DNA of 64,000 nucleotides, from NCBI RefSeq assembly GCF_905171765.1, contig NC_053391.1, forward strand, positions 194,132,559 through 194,196,558, written 5' to 3'. This document shows positions 1 to 10,510 of the stretch, one piece after another. This DNA is from Bufo bufo. Its lineage: Eukaryota > Chordata > Amphibia > Anura > Bufonidae. Each line of letters begins with the position of its first letter. The stretch's first letter is position 1. The notes under the pieces are model-generated. The model saw nothing but the letters and a program-made list of their open reading frames with translations. It did not search any database and was not told the DNA's origin. Made by a program: the position numbers and the translations under genes.

Positions 1-481
1 CAGCATAGCAGTAAGTCCGGCTGCAGCCATTTTTGAAACCGGTGTAGCAGATCATAATACTGCGGACTGGTGGGTTCATCCAGGTTAAATTCCCACTGAT
101 TCACCCGCTGGGCCTGGACCAATACATTTACCCCCAGTCTGGCCAGAAACCCTTTACGGTTGGGTAGTCGGCCGCTTGACAATCTGGTAAGTTGAAAAAC
201 ACCTGCTAGGCTCCAGACGCCAGGAACGGAGTGACTACCTCAGCCCATTGGTCTCGTGGTAACTTCTCCCTCACAGCCACCTTTTCGAATACCACCAGTA
301 AGGTCTCGACGTCGTCAGAGGGGGTCATCTTAGGGATCGCTGCACAGACAGCTTTCCGGGCATCGTGGACGTTCTGGGACGCTCCTGCCGCTTGTAACGC
401 CATCACATGCTGTAATAGCAGCTGGTTGGTTTCCTGCTGCTGCTTGTTAGCCTCCTGCTGCTGCAAGTTAGCCTCCATGAA
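1..481 (-). pseudogene. SCAN-like gag fragment of an LTR retroelement (broken)
   Basis: Read on the minus strand, this encodes a Q-rich N-terminus (LQQQEANKQQQ) followed by PSDDVETLLVVFEKVA, then, after a nonsense codon near 204-206 and a frameshift near 150, a stretch reading LARLGVNVLVQAQRVNQWEF and ending in FQKWLQPD. That order resembles the SCAN-type capsid segment found in gag of Ty3/gypsy-like elements of amphibians and reptiles, which assembles the retroelement particle. The frame starts at a methionine lying in the target duplication of the neighbouring hAT element, and the codons 5' of it (482-529) are hAT terminal sequence. The gene leaves the window at position 1. It is clearly inactive. 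Assignment rests on motif resemblance only. Confidence 0.7.
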
Positions 482-900
482 TAGAGTTGAGCGGACACCT
501 GGATGTTCGGGTTCGACGGGTTCGGCCAAACTTCACAAAAAAGTTCGAGTTCGGGACCCGAACTTGACCCCAAACCCGAACCCCATTAAAGACAATGGGT
601 CTCGAACTTTGGAGCACTAAAATAGTTTTAAAAAAGTCATGGAAAGGGCTGTAAATGACATCAAAATGTTGTTAAGAGCATGGCAAGTGCTCTGCAAACA
701 AATGTGGATAGGGATATGACTTAAAATAACATAAAATACGCAAAAAAAAAATATTATAATCTTGATCTAGGAGGACGAGGTCCATATGGAGTAGGAGGTT
801 GAGGAGGCAGTGTATGTGGCGGTGTAGGTGGAAGCGGAGGTGGAGGAGGAGGTAGCCAACACTGGTTTTTGGTTTTAATTTTTTTTATATATTTTTTGGT
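482..900. other. 3' terminal region of hAT copy 1
   Basis: No reading frame of interest. It holds inverted TTCGGG/CCCGAA-type subterminal repeats (about 500-620), comparable to the subterminal region at 49800-49943 of the other copy, and a purine-rich GGAGG-type low-complexity tract at about 770-860. Confidence 0.6.
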
Positions 901-1140
901 TTAAATTAGGGTACACCCCAAAACATTCCAAAACATTGGAAAATATAACCTGTGATAACCCCCTCCAGACATGCTAAACAAACATTCAGACAATACACTG
1001 GCCGCAGCGCAGGCCAGCACCTCCAAAGCGTAAAGGGCAAGTTCAGGCCATATGCCCAATTTGGAGACCCAGAAGTTAAAGGAGGCAGACCCATCAGTCA
1101 GAACGTGTAGGCGGCGTGTGCACACATACTGCTCCACCAT
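901..1140 (-). pseudogene. hAT transposase C-terminal dimerisation domain, fragment
   Basis: The minus strand reads MVEQYVCTRRLHVLTDGSAS, then FNFWVSKL, WPELALYALEVLAC and ASVLSE, closely matching the C-terminus of the transposase at 25528-28953. This is the hAT dimerisation region. It is cut at about 1140, where the sequence changes abruptly to 18S-like DNA, and loses similarity after the ASVLSE motif. The minus-strand frame continues into antisense 18S sequence, so the apparent start of that frame is an artefact of the fusion. Confidence 0.8.
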
Positions 1141-1480
1141 GTCGCACGTCCCCGTGATGTCCACGATCCAATTGGATATCTGCTCTATCAACTTTCAATG
1201 TTCTTTTCTGCGCCTACCATGTTGATCACGGTTAGCGGCGAATCAGGGTTCCACGCTGGAGAGGGAGCTTGAGAAAGGGAGACCACATCCAAAGGAGGTC
1301 AATGGCTGCAATGTGATCAAGCTGAAATATGGGACAAATTATTGAAGCCGAAGCTTCCAAGTAAAGGAGAGGGCGCGCGCCAATTACCCACTCCCGACTC
1401 GGAGAAGTAGTGACGATAAATAACAATACAGGACTCTTAAGATGCCCTGTTATTGGAATGATTAATAAAAAATTATAGGG
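1141..1480 (+). pseudogene. 18S rRNA fragment A captured inside hAT copy 1
   Basis: The plus strand carries successive stretches recognisable from the 5' domain of vertebrate 18S rRNA: TCGCACGTCCCCGTGA, CTCTATCAACTTTC, CTGCGCCTACCATG, GAATCAGGGTTC, GGAGAGGGAGC, ACCACATCCAA, AATTACCCACTCCCGAC, TAACAATACAGGACTCTT, GCCCTGTTATTGGAATG. Their order is that of the rRNA, roughly nucleotides 290-540 of the mature molecule. Many substitutions are present, and an unrelated block of about 70 bp (about 1297-1366) replaces the short stretch between the CCACATCCAA and CGCGC motifs. It is non-functional. It sits exactly where the transposase core should be, in the orientation opposite to the hAT gene. Confidence 0.87.
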
Positions 1481-1524
1481 AATGTCACAGGGGTATTTGG
1501 GATTTGTAAACGTTAGACAGAAGA

Positions 1525-1650
1525 GGCCCTGCTGCCGCTTTGTTGACTCTAGATAACTTCTGCCTGATCGCACGTCCCCGTGACGTCTGCCATCCATTTG
1601 GAAATCTTCTCTATCACTTTTGATGTTCTTTTCTGCGCCTACCATGTTGA
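1525..1650 (+). pseudogene. 18S rRNA fragment B, partial second copy
   Basis: This repeats and extends fragment A upstream: GCCGCTTTGTTGACTCTAGA, GATCGCACGTCCCCGTGA, CTGCGCCTACCATG. It therefore covers rRNA sequence just 5' of fragment A plus about 85 nt shared with it, and stops at CATGTTGA where hAT coding sequence resumes. Fragments A and B differ from each other by several substitutions. About 45 bp between the fragments (1480-1524) was not recognised. Confidence 0.85.
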
Positions 1651-2688
1651 AGAGGCCGAGACTGCAGCAGAAGAGGAAGCAGGAGGAGCCAGAGACCTTT
1701 CTTGGTTTTTGAGGTGTCTACTCCACTGCAGCTCGTGCTTTGCACTTAGAGTCCTAGTCATGCAGGTTGTGCTCAGGTTGAGAACATTTATGCCTCACTT
1801 CAGGCTCTGATTGCACAGCGTGCAAACCACTCATGTCTTGTCAGCACCTTGTCTGAAGAACTGCCACGCCAGTGATCTCCTTGGAGCTGGCTTTGGTGTG
1901 CACGGTCCCTTGTTGCATTGCGTAGTAGCAGGCGTACTGTCTAGGGGATGGCGGCTCCGCTTTTTCACCCAGCTCCCTCTTCTGCTGTGCTGGTGGCTCT
2001 GTGCGACCACCGCCTCTTCCTCCGAACTAGACAGGTCACTCGCATGACCTTGACTCCATGTGGGGTCGAGGACCTTATCATCCTCCACATCATCTTCCAC
2101 CCAGTCTTCACCCCTGCCCTCCTTGTCGGTCTGCACATTTTTGAGAGCCACAGCATTTGGCACCTGTGTTTCATCATCATTTGAGACGTGCTGCGGTGGT
2201 CCTCCCATGTACTCATCTTGAAACATAAGTGGATGGGCATCGGTGCACTCAATCTCTTCCACTTCTGGGGCAGGGCTAGGTGGATGGCCCTGGGTAACCC
2301 TGCTAGCAGAGTCATCAAAAATCAGATGAGACTGCTGCATGACTTGGGGCTCAGACTGCTTTGCTGATTTGCAAGGGGGTGAGGTGAAAGACTGATGGAC
2401 ATCGGCTGCAGGTGCCAACTCTGATCTTTCAGCAGGAGACTGGGTGGGAGACAATGTGAAGGAACTGGAGGCTCTGTCAGCAACCCAATCTACTATCGCC
2501 TGTACTTGTTCTGCCCTCACCTTTCGTATAGCCGCATTAGGCCCAACCAAATAACGCTGAAGGTTCTGTCGCCTACTCACACCTGAGGAAGGTGTTTCAC
2601 AGAAAGACCACGTCCTCTCCCTGCAACAGGACCTCCACCAGCAGCACCACGACCGCGGCCACGTCCCTTATATGACGCTCTCCTCATT
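1651..2688 (-). pseudogene. hAT transposase N-terminal region with BED finger, fragment
   Basis: From a methionine at 2686-2688 the frame gives an RG-rich start (GRGRGRGAAGGG), is interrupted by a stop near 2578, and continues in another frame as QNLQRYLVGPNAA, an acidic middle, RRSLAWQFFRQGADKT (start of the BED zinc finger) and, after another break near 1830, BED-like remnants and an Ala/Ser-rich tail. It aligns block by block with the N-terminal 350 residues of the transposase at 25528-28953. Truncated at 1651 by the 18S-like insert. BED fingers bind the element ends during transposition. This copy cannot encode a full protein. Confidence 0.8.
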
Positions 2689-2704
2689 CTCCGCAAATTT
2701 AGTT

Positions 2705-4660
2705 TTTTTAAAATAACAGAATATAACAGCAGTATCTAACGCGTGTATTTCACACTGACAGATGCAGCAAAGGCCGCAAATTTAGTATTTTGCCCCAAAA
2801 TAGTTTTTTTTAAATAACAGAATATAACAGCAGTATCTAACGTGTGTATTTCACACTGGCAGATTCAGCAGAGGCCACAAATTTAGTATTTTGCCCACAA
2901 ATGCATGCTTTAATAATAACAGAATATAACAGCAGTATCTAACGCGTGTATTTCACACTGACAGATGCAGAAAAGGCTGCAAATTTGGTATTTTGCCCAA
3001 AATGGGTGTTTTTTTTTATAACAGAATATTATGGCAGTATTTAAATCGTGTATTTCACATGGACAAATGCTGACAAGGCCCCAGATGTAGGGTATTGCCA
3101 AGAATGGGTGTTTTTTTCAAACCCAGAAAATTATTGCAGCATTTCAAGCTTGTATTTCACACTGACAAATGCTGAAAAGATTAGTATTTTTTTTTTAAGC
3201 CCAGAATATTATTGCAGTATTTCAAGCTTGTATTTCACAGTAACAAATGCAGCATAGGCCCCAGATGTAGGGTATTGCCAAAAATGGGTGTTTTTTAAAC
3301 CCATAAAATTATTGCAGTATTTCAAGCTTGTATTTCGCACAGATAGATGCAGCAAACACCGCAAATTTAGTATTTTGCCAAAATTGGTGTTTTTGTTATA
3401 ACAGAATATAACAGCAGTATCTAACACTTGTATTTCACACTGACAGATGCAGCAAAGGCCTCAAATTTAGTATTTTGCCCAAAATGGGTGTTTTTTTAAC
3501 CAAGAATATTATTGCAGTATTTCAAGCTTGTATTTCACAGTAACAAATGCAGCATAGGCCCCAGATGTAGGGTATTGCCAAAAATGGGTGTTTTTTAAAC
3601 CCATAAAATGATTGCAGTATTTCAAGCTTGTATTTCGCACAGACAGATGCAGCAAACACCGCAAATTTTGTATTTTGCCAAAATTGGTGTTTTTGTTTTA
3701 ACAGAATATAACAGCAGTATCTAACACTTGTATTTCACACTGAGAGATGCAGCAAAGGCCTCAAATTTAGTATTTTGCCCAAAATGGGTGTTTTTTTTAA
3801 CCAAGAATATTATTGCAGTATTTCAAGCTTGTATTTCATAGTAACAAATGCAGCGTAGGCCCCAGATGTAGGGTATTGCCCAAAATGGGTGTTTGTTTAA
3901 ACCCAGAAAATTATTGCAGTATTTCAAGCTTGTATTTAACATTAACAGAAGCAGCGAATGCGACAAATTTATTACTTTGCCCAAAATGCGTGCTTTTTTA
4001 ATAACAGAATATAACACCAGTATCTAACGCTTGTATTTCACACTAACAAATGCAGCATAGGACCCATATGTAGTGCATTGCCAAAAATGGGTGTTTTTTT
4101 AAACCCATAAAATTATTGCAGTATTTCAAGCTTGTATTTAACACTGACATATGCAGAAAATGCGGTAAAATTAGGATTTTGCCCAAAATAGCTGTTTTTC
4201 TTTATTATAGAATATAACAGCAGTATTTATCGCTTGTATTTCACACTGACAGATGCAGCATAGGCTGCAAATTTAGTATTTTGCCAAAAATGGGTGTTTT
4301 TTTTAAAGCCAGAAAATTATTGCAGTATTTCAAGCTTGTATTTCACACTGACAAATGCTGCAAAGGCACCAAATGTAGGATATTGCCAAAAATGGGTGTT
4401 TTTTTTAGCCCAGAATATTATTGCAGTATTTCAAGCTTGTATTTCACAGTAACAAATTCAGCATAGGCCCCAGATGTAGGGTATTGCCAAAAATGGGTGC
4501 TTTTTTAAACCCAGAGAATTATTGCAGTAGTTCAAGCTTGTATTTCACACTGACAAATGCTGCAAAGGCCTCAGATGTAGGGTCTTGCAAAAAATGGGTG
4601 ATTTTTTTAAACCCAAAATATAATTGCAGTATTTCAAGCTTCTATTTGACTGTCACAAAT
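2705..4660. repeat. 102-bp tandem array in the leader of hAT copy 1
   Basis: About 19 units of about 102 bp, recognisable by CAGTAT followed by TTGTATTTCACACTGACA and then TAGTATTTTGCCAAAATGGG. Starts of successive units at 2714, 2816, 2918 and 3019 give the period. Two sub-variants alternate: an AACAGAATATAACAGCAG type and an ACCCAGAAAATTATTGCAG type. The array lies between the transposase fragment and the promoter, so it would be transcribed as 5' leader. The period is a multiple of three, and the short frames seen here are side effects. Confidence 0.9.
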
Positions 4661-4936
4661 GCACATATGCTTTGCTGGTTCACTGAACTTGCATAAAATG
4701 GCCGCCGACACCCACCTAACTAACAGACGGATAAAAGTAATTTTTCTGTGTCACTGGGCTCGGAGCAGGGTAAAAAGATTGTGCACTGCACCCACAAAAC
4801 AAAGTCTATGTAGATCGCTGAGTTAACTAGCACTTCGGATTAAAGATTCTTTCCTATTCTCTCCCTCACAGCAGCAGCATCCTCCTATCCCTACACTAAT
4901 CAGAGCAGAGTGACGTGCAGCGTTACGTGACTCCAG

Positions 4937-4944
4937 CTTATATA
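4937..4944 (-). promoter_or_regulatory. TATA-like box of hAT copy 1
   Basis: On the minus strand CCTCTATATAAGCTGGAGTC precedes a GC-richer stretch with ACGTGAC/ACGTCA-like motifs. The same context, CCTCTATTTAAGCTGGAGTC, occurs at 22191-22210 in the related 28-kb copy, about 260 bp from its 5' end. The position and conservation in two copies make it a likely core promoter for the transposase; no experiment is implied. Confidence 0.55.
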
Positions 4945-5162
4945 GAGGCTGGGTCACATGCTACACTGGCCATGGCTTCTAAGGGCACACAAGTTAAACG
5001 CTTGTTGATTGGCTGCTCGGCTGCCTTTCAAAAAGCGCCATTTAATCGCTGAACACAGAACCCAAACCCGAACTTTTGCTGAAAAGTTCGAGTTCGGGGT
5101 CCAAAAATCCAAAAGTTCGGTACAAACCTTACAGTTCTGGTTCGCTCAACCCTATCCATGAA

Positions 5163-6042
5163 GGCTTTCACGACTGCCTTTCTATTATTGTTAGAGATAT
5201 CGGTAAGTGGTAGGGGGTCAGGTTGCACATGGTAAATCATAGAGTGGAGAAAGAGGAAAGCATTGAGGATTTCAGGGAAGGCAGATAACACGGACTGTAC
5301 TGTTTTAGTATAGTTAGAGAGAAAATCACATTGTGCAGGCTCTAGGAGGAGAGGATAAATCACACAAGCTGTGTATGTCCATAGAGAAAGGAGAACTGCA
5401 ATGGTATACTCTGTAGGTGACATATGAAATCATACATTTCTCAACACAAATGTGTGTCAGCACAATGGAGAAAATACCCTCATGGGCTGTAGAAGTGGAA
5501 AGTAGTCCAGGAATGAAACTGTGTTGACATATGACAGGTAGTGAAGGCAGAAGCATCCTGGACACATAGCCAGGGGAGAGACATGATCACTTGACAAAAG
5601 ACTTAAACTAGGAGCAGGCAACAAACTGCATATCAGGGGGTCTGAAAACAAATGAAGCAATTAAGTTTTCAGCCTGAGACTTACTGCAACATTGTAACTC
5701 AAAGTGACCACTAACATACATTTCCATTTTAAAGATGCCCATAGCAAATAAAGAGGTTGGCTACTTTCAAGCAACAAATTGATATGCCCCGATACAGCAT
5801 AATTTGCTGACACTGTTTCAATCTTTCAGCTCAAACTAACAGATTCTATGAACACTTGAAGGACAAAGGGACGTGCATGAATAAGAACTGATCATAATGG
5901 ACTCCTCTTTTAACAGTGGCTCTGTAGGGGTCAGCACAATGGTAATACAGTTCACCTACTGTATAGTCGAATGTGAGGAGGGAGTGCACACACTACAATA
6001 TTGTATAATTCTCAAATCTAATACATTTCGTGAAAAAAATAA

Positions 6043-6090
<48 letters not shown>

Positions 6091-7022
6091 TGACTAGTAA
6101 AAAGCAACTGTACAAATATTCAATAGACAGATTATATACCAGGTAGAGCCGATAGGAAGTGGTTGAAACAGGTTAGAATTTATTTAATTATAGGATTTCC
6201 TTTTGAGTTAGTCGGAACATATTAATAGAATATCTCTATGCTCTACTCATACTTTTTCTATTTCTATACTGCACACATGTTGAAAGATGCCAGGCTCATT
6301 GTATATCCCCTGGAGCGACAGAGCCCCCAGCCATGCAGATAACAGCACAATGACAACTCTCGACTAGCACTAGATGGCATTTGATGACGCCTTTTTCTCC
6401 TCTATTGTTCTTGCCTTCTGCAGAAATGTTGAAACAGCGAAAAAAATCAATGGATGGAATGGAAATGCTATTTGTGTTTCGAAATTAATTTCACTTTTTC
6501 TGAAAAGACAGAGAACTCAGCCCTCTGTCTTGATAATGTATTATGTTGTATTCATCGAAAAGAGAACATCTCTGTTTTGTGTTGTGTGAATTCTAAACCA
6601 GCATTTAGATTTGTATGGTTGTACTTCAAGAACGTTTCGGATGTTCAGCATGTCTTATCTGAATCAGCAATCAAAAATCAGACTAAAAAGGCAGATGGAA
6701 AAGGAGGCTTATTGAATGACTCAAATGAAAATGTTACCAGTGAATCAATTCAATAAGATTTTTCATGTTTTAACAATGTTGCATCATTTTGGAGCCTCCA
6801 GTAGCTTAGAAATTCACAACAAAAGGAAAGCATTTTCTATTTACAGAATACCCTTTTCTATATTTCTATGCACCTGTGTAAATGCTGTTCAGATAAATAG
6901 GTGGCTATCCACTTTTCTGGTACCAAATGGTTTTTTTCTTATGCATTTTACCAATCATTGTCTCTGTATTGAAAAAATAAAAATGTTACTGTCTCACAAT
7001 GACTGTTAAAATTCCATTCCAT
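5163..7022. other. AT-rich DNA without recognisable genes
   Basis: No domain-bearing frame, RNA gene or complete element was recognised. Several frames of 60-130 codons exist on both strands but show no motif, and none continues across a neighbour. It includes the AT microsatellite at 6047-6088. Confidence 0.5.
6047..6088. repeat. (AT)n microsatellite
   Basis: Uninterrupted AT dinucleotide run of about 21 repeats after an AAAATAA tract. Confidence 0.95.
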
Positions 7023-7512
7023 TTAAAGGGAACCTGTCATCAACTTTATGCTGACCTTACTGAGGGCAGCATAAATTAGTGACAGAAATGCTGATTTCAG
7101 TGGTGTCACTCATGAGCTAAAAATATGTGGTTGCCGAGAACCAGCATCATAATCATTGCAGCCCAGGCCTTGAAAAGAGTCAAATCTACCTGAGAAGTCA
7201 TGGTTATTCATAATCTCCTGCTCTCCCGCCCATCTTCTGATGATTGGCAGCTCTCTCCTAGAGAGAAAGGGAGAAAACTAGGAAGAAGGCTGTCAGTCAT
7301 CAGCAGATAGGGAGGGAGAGCAGGAATTTATGAAAAACCATGACTCTTCTCAGGTGGCCCAGCCTGCAATGATTGTGGTGTTGGTTCTCGGCAACCACTT
7401 ACTTTTAACTTTTTAATGACAGACCGCTAAAATCAACTCACCTGTCTCTACTTCTACCATTAGTATGGGCAGCATAAAGTTGATGACAGGTTCCTGTCAC
7501 CGCCAGATCTCT

Positions 7513-7780
7513 TTTTTTTAATAGCGTTTATTTAACATTTTCAAAATAGTACAACAATCCCATAGGGAAAACAATACTGCAATACAGTCACACACGTAAG
7601 CAAGATCAGACAATTCCATCAATGTCATAATATACGACAGTTAGAGACATAAATGCATTAAGATACAAAACATTCTTGTTGTCACAAAAAAAGAAGGGAA
7701 ATAGATGTCTGATCACACCCACTCACATCCACACGCACAAACACACACTTGGGTGCCACAGCCCCAACCAGTAATGGACC
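7513..7780 (-). other. LINE 3' untranslated region
   Basis: Between the ORF2 stop and the A tail, about 270 bp without a domain-bearing frame; it contains GT-rich sequence on the minus strand (CA-rich on plus, about 7725-7750). The part next to the tail is AT-rich. Confidence 0.7.
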
Positions 7781-10510
7781 TCAAACTGTACCCTCCGCCT
7801 GTACCCATATACCCCAGATTTTGTCAAACCGATCAGGGGTTCCTCTTGCTTCATAGGTCAACTTGTACATCTGGAGATCATTGTTAATTAGTTGTACCCA
7901 TTGGTTTATCGTGGGACACTTGGGAGGCTTCCAGTTCAAGAGTATATTCTTCCTACCATAGAACATTAAGAGCCGTAGGAGTATTCTACAGTATTTGGAA
8001 GGAGTCGCATCAGCAACCAGCCCCAGAACACAAACAATAGGATCACATATCCCTGGTAAACCCAGTTTAACATTAATGAAATTACACACCCCTTTCCAAT
8101 AAATTTGTAAAGACGGACAGGACCAAACCATGTGGAAAAAGGATCCTCTGTCACTTCCACATCTGTCGCATCCAGGATTTGGTATCTGCCGCATCTGATA
8201 TAGACGCACCGGAGTCAGATATACCCTATGCATCCATTTGACCTGAATGAGTTGATCTCGAGAGCTCACGACAGACCTCCTCCACCCCAGACGCCATTCC
8301 TCCAAGTGAGAGTCCTCTAACTCTGGGATATCCGCCGACCACTTAACAAATGATCGCCGGATAGGAGAGACCTGCATCTTAATGATTTCACCATAAAAGG
8401 AAGAAATTGGTTTATATGGTTGTTTCCTTCTAGCTACCGATTCCAGAGGACCACACTCCAAGCTTAGGGACAAGGAGTGGAACTGTTTCTCACACGCGTC
8501 TCTCAGTTGGAGGAACCGGTAAAAACTCGTCTGAGGCAACAGGAAGTCCGACCGCAAATCCCCAAAGGAGCGAAAGATCCCATCCTGGAATAACTGCGTC
8601 AAATATTTAAGCCCCTTCCTAGGCCAAAATTCAAAGTCTGGTAAGTGTAAAAGCTCAGGGAGATGCCTGTTACGCCATAGTGGGATATACGGAGACCAGA
8701 TATCCCCTGCCTGGGTATCCATATGTGTATTTACAAACTTTGCCCAGGCTTCTATGACCGTCGTCATAGCTTCTGTGTATGTCCCACTCAACAAAGTTCC
8801 ACCTCCCCTGTAAACCAAGTTTGTTAGAGCTTCATACGAACCAACTAACGCAGCTTCCAGCACCACCGCCGGATTATTGGAATCTGCTCTAATCCACCAG
8901 GAAGCATACATCAGGCGTGTCGCTATGTAATAAACATATAAGTCAGGAAGTTGCAAACCACCCTGCAAGTAGGATGCCTTCAACGTCTTCCTTGCTATCC
9001 TAGGGTTCCGATGACACCATAGGAATCGGGACATAACTTTATCTATGACATCAAAATGGGATTTCGGGACCCTCACTGGAGCCGCTCTATATATATATAA
9101 CAGTTTCGGTAGTAACACCATTTTGAAGATGTTGATCCTGCCTATTAAAGTCAAGGGGAGATTTTCCCATGCTTCCAACTTGCGTGTGACATATTCCATA
9201 GTGGGCCTCAGGTTCAGATGGCAAAATTGCCGAGGGTCTCTATGTATGTGAATCCCCAAATAGAGAAAGCTGTCTACCACTTTCAGGGGGGATACTGGAG
9301 ATATCTCTATCTCTTCCTCACTGTCCACTATACATAAACTCGATTTAGCCCAGTTCACTCGTAGCCCTGAGAACCTACCATATCCATTTACCACATCTAG
9401 CAAGGTTTCTAAGGAGGGGCCAGGGTCAGCTAAGTACACCAACAAGTCATCCGCGTATAGAGAAACTTTCTCCTGTATCCCAGCTACCGTCCACCCCTCT
9501 ATCAAGGAGCTATTATTTATCAATTGAGTAAGAGGTTCCATTATCAGAGCGAACAACAACGGGGACAGGGGGCAACCCTGCCTTGTACCTCTGTATAATT
9601 TAAATGGTCGGGAAAGAGAACCATTTACTCTGATGCGCGCTGAAGGTGCCTGATACAGTAACTGGACCCATTGTATGAAGGAGTGAGGAAAGCCAAGTCG
9701 GGACATTGTCTCCCAAATAAAATGCCACTCTACCAAGTCAAAGGCTTTCTCATTATCGAGAGATGCCAGGACCCTTGACCCCGCATTATCATGCCTGACC
9801 TGCAAGTTCGTAAATAACCTCCTAAGGTTGATATCAGTTGTTTTCCCGGGCATAAAACCAGATTGGTCAGGGTCAATAATGGATAAGACTACCTGACTAA
9901 GCCTCTTGGCCAAGATCTTAGCTAAGATCTTGGCATCAGTGTTTAGCAGGGAAATAGGTCTATATGATGCACAGTGGTCCGGAGACTTCCCAGCTTTATG
10001 AATTACCACAATGGTAGCCTCTCCAAAGGATAATGGCAACCCACCGGAGTCATATGCGTAGTTAAAAAGATTCAGTAGACGTGTAGAGTACAACTCAACG
10101 TCTAATCTGTACCATTCGACTGGGAACCCATCTGGACCAGGTGATTTCCCTGCTGCCATATCACCGATTGCCGCTTTAATTTCTTCCACATCGATAGCTG
10201 CCTCCAAAAAACTACTGTCTTCTCTAGCCAATGATGTAAGGGGGATGTTCTGAAGGAAAGATCGGATCTCACCTGGGGACATCGCAATTTTGGAGCTATA
10301 AAGGTCCGCATAAAATTGAGCAAATTGCTCACATATGTCCTCCGGTCGATATACCCTTGAGCCATCCCCGCAGGTAATGTGTGGGACCACCATCTGAGGC
10401 GACTCAGTCCTGGCCAGGAACGCCAAAGCACTCCCATTCTTATCACCATCAGCAAATATTACACGCCTTTGATACAATAACTTCTTCTGGGTATATTCTG
10501 TTAGGTGCAA
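7781..10510 (-). CDS. LINE ORF2, reverse transcriptase part
   Basis: A 909-residue open frame copying element RNA into DNA at the nicked target. Visible motifs: GKSPGPDGFP (about 121-130), ILAKRLSQ and DQSGFMPG (about 200-222), LDNEKAFD with the first catalytic Asp near 252, GTRQGCPLSPLLF (308-320), the YADD active site (352-355), and a C-terminal CX2C...H...C motif (781-798). These are typical of L1/Tx1-clade ORF2. The listed start is simply the first ATG; the same frame is open further upstream and reads through LWEEAQRKLNLHLTEYT, so the protein was once continuous with the endonuclease frame at 10501-11529. Within this frame no stop is seen, so the reverse transcriptase itself may be intact. 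Confidence 0.92.
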   Translation of the reverse strand: MHLTEYTQKKLLYQRRVIFADGDKNGSALAFLARTESPQMVVPHITCGDGSRVYRPEDICEQFAQFYADLYSSKIAMSPGEIRSFLQNIPLTSLAREDSSFLEAAIDVEEIKAAIGDMAAGKSPGPDGFPVEWYRLDVELYSTRLLNLFNYAYDSGGLPLSFGEATIVVIHKAGKSPDHCASYRPISLLNTDAKILAKILAKRLSQVVLSIIDPDQSGFMPGKTTDINLRRLFTNLQVRHDNAGSRVLASLDNEKAFDLVEWHFIWETMSRLGFPHSFIQWVQLLYQAPSARIRVNGSLSRPFKLYRGTRQGCPLSPLLFALIMEPLTQLINNSSLIEGWTVAGIQEKVSLYADDLLVYLADPGPSLETLLDVVNGYGRFSGLRVNWAKSSLCIVDSEEEIEISPVSPLKVVDSFLYLGIHIHRDPRQFCHLNLRPTMEYVTRKLEAWENLPLTLIGRINIFKMVLLPKLLYIYRAAPVRVPKSHFDVIDKVMSRFLWCHRNPRIARKTLKASYLQGGLQLPDLYVYYIATRLMYASWWIRADSNNPAVVLEAALVGSYEALTNLVYRGGGTLLSGTYTEAMTTVIEAWAKFVNTHMDTQAGDIWSPYIPLWRNRHLPELLHLPDFEFWPRKGLKYLTQLFQDGIFRSFGDLRSDFLLPQTSFYRFLQLRDACEKQFHSLSLSLECGPLESVARRKQPYKPISSFYGEIIKMQVSPIRRSFVKWSADIPELEDSHLEEWRLGWRRSVVSSRDQLIQVKWMHRVYLTPVRLYQMRQIPNPGCDRCGSDRGSFFHMVWSCPSLQIYWKGVCNFINVKLGLPGICDPIVCVLGLVADATPSKYCRILLRLLMFYGRKNILLNWKPPKCPTINQWVQLINNDLQMYKLTYEARGTPDRFDKIWGIWVQAEGTV

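Larger units (their letters stand above)
482..5154 (-). mobile_element. hAT element copy 1, internally rearranged
   Basis: The ends are inverted: TAGAGTTGAGCG on the left, and the reverse complement of the right end reads TAGGGTTGAGCGAACC. The 8-bp sequence TCCATGAA flanks it on both sides (474-481 and 5155-5162), the target duplication length typical of hAT elements. Subterminal regions are rich in TTCGGGTTCG-type repeats. Transcribed leftward: promoter near 4940, a 102-bp tandem array, an N-terminal transposase fragment, 18S-like filler, a C-terminal transposase fragment, then the 3' terminal region. The catalytic core is absent, so it is non-autonomous. It is related to the 28-kb copy at 21940-49943, but its leader repeats are different. 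Confidence 0.9.

Noticed and set aside
2910..4696. Several periodic short frames
   Set aside because: They follow the 102-bp period (3 x 34) of the hAT copy 1 leader.
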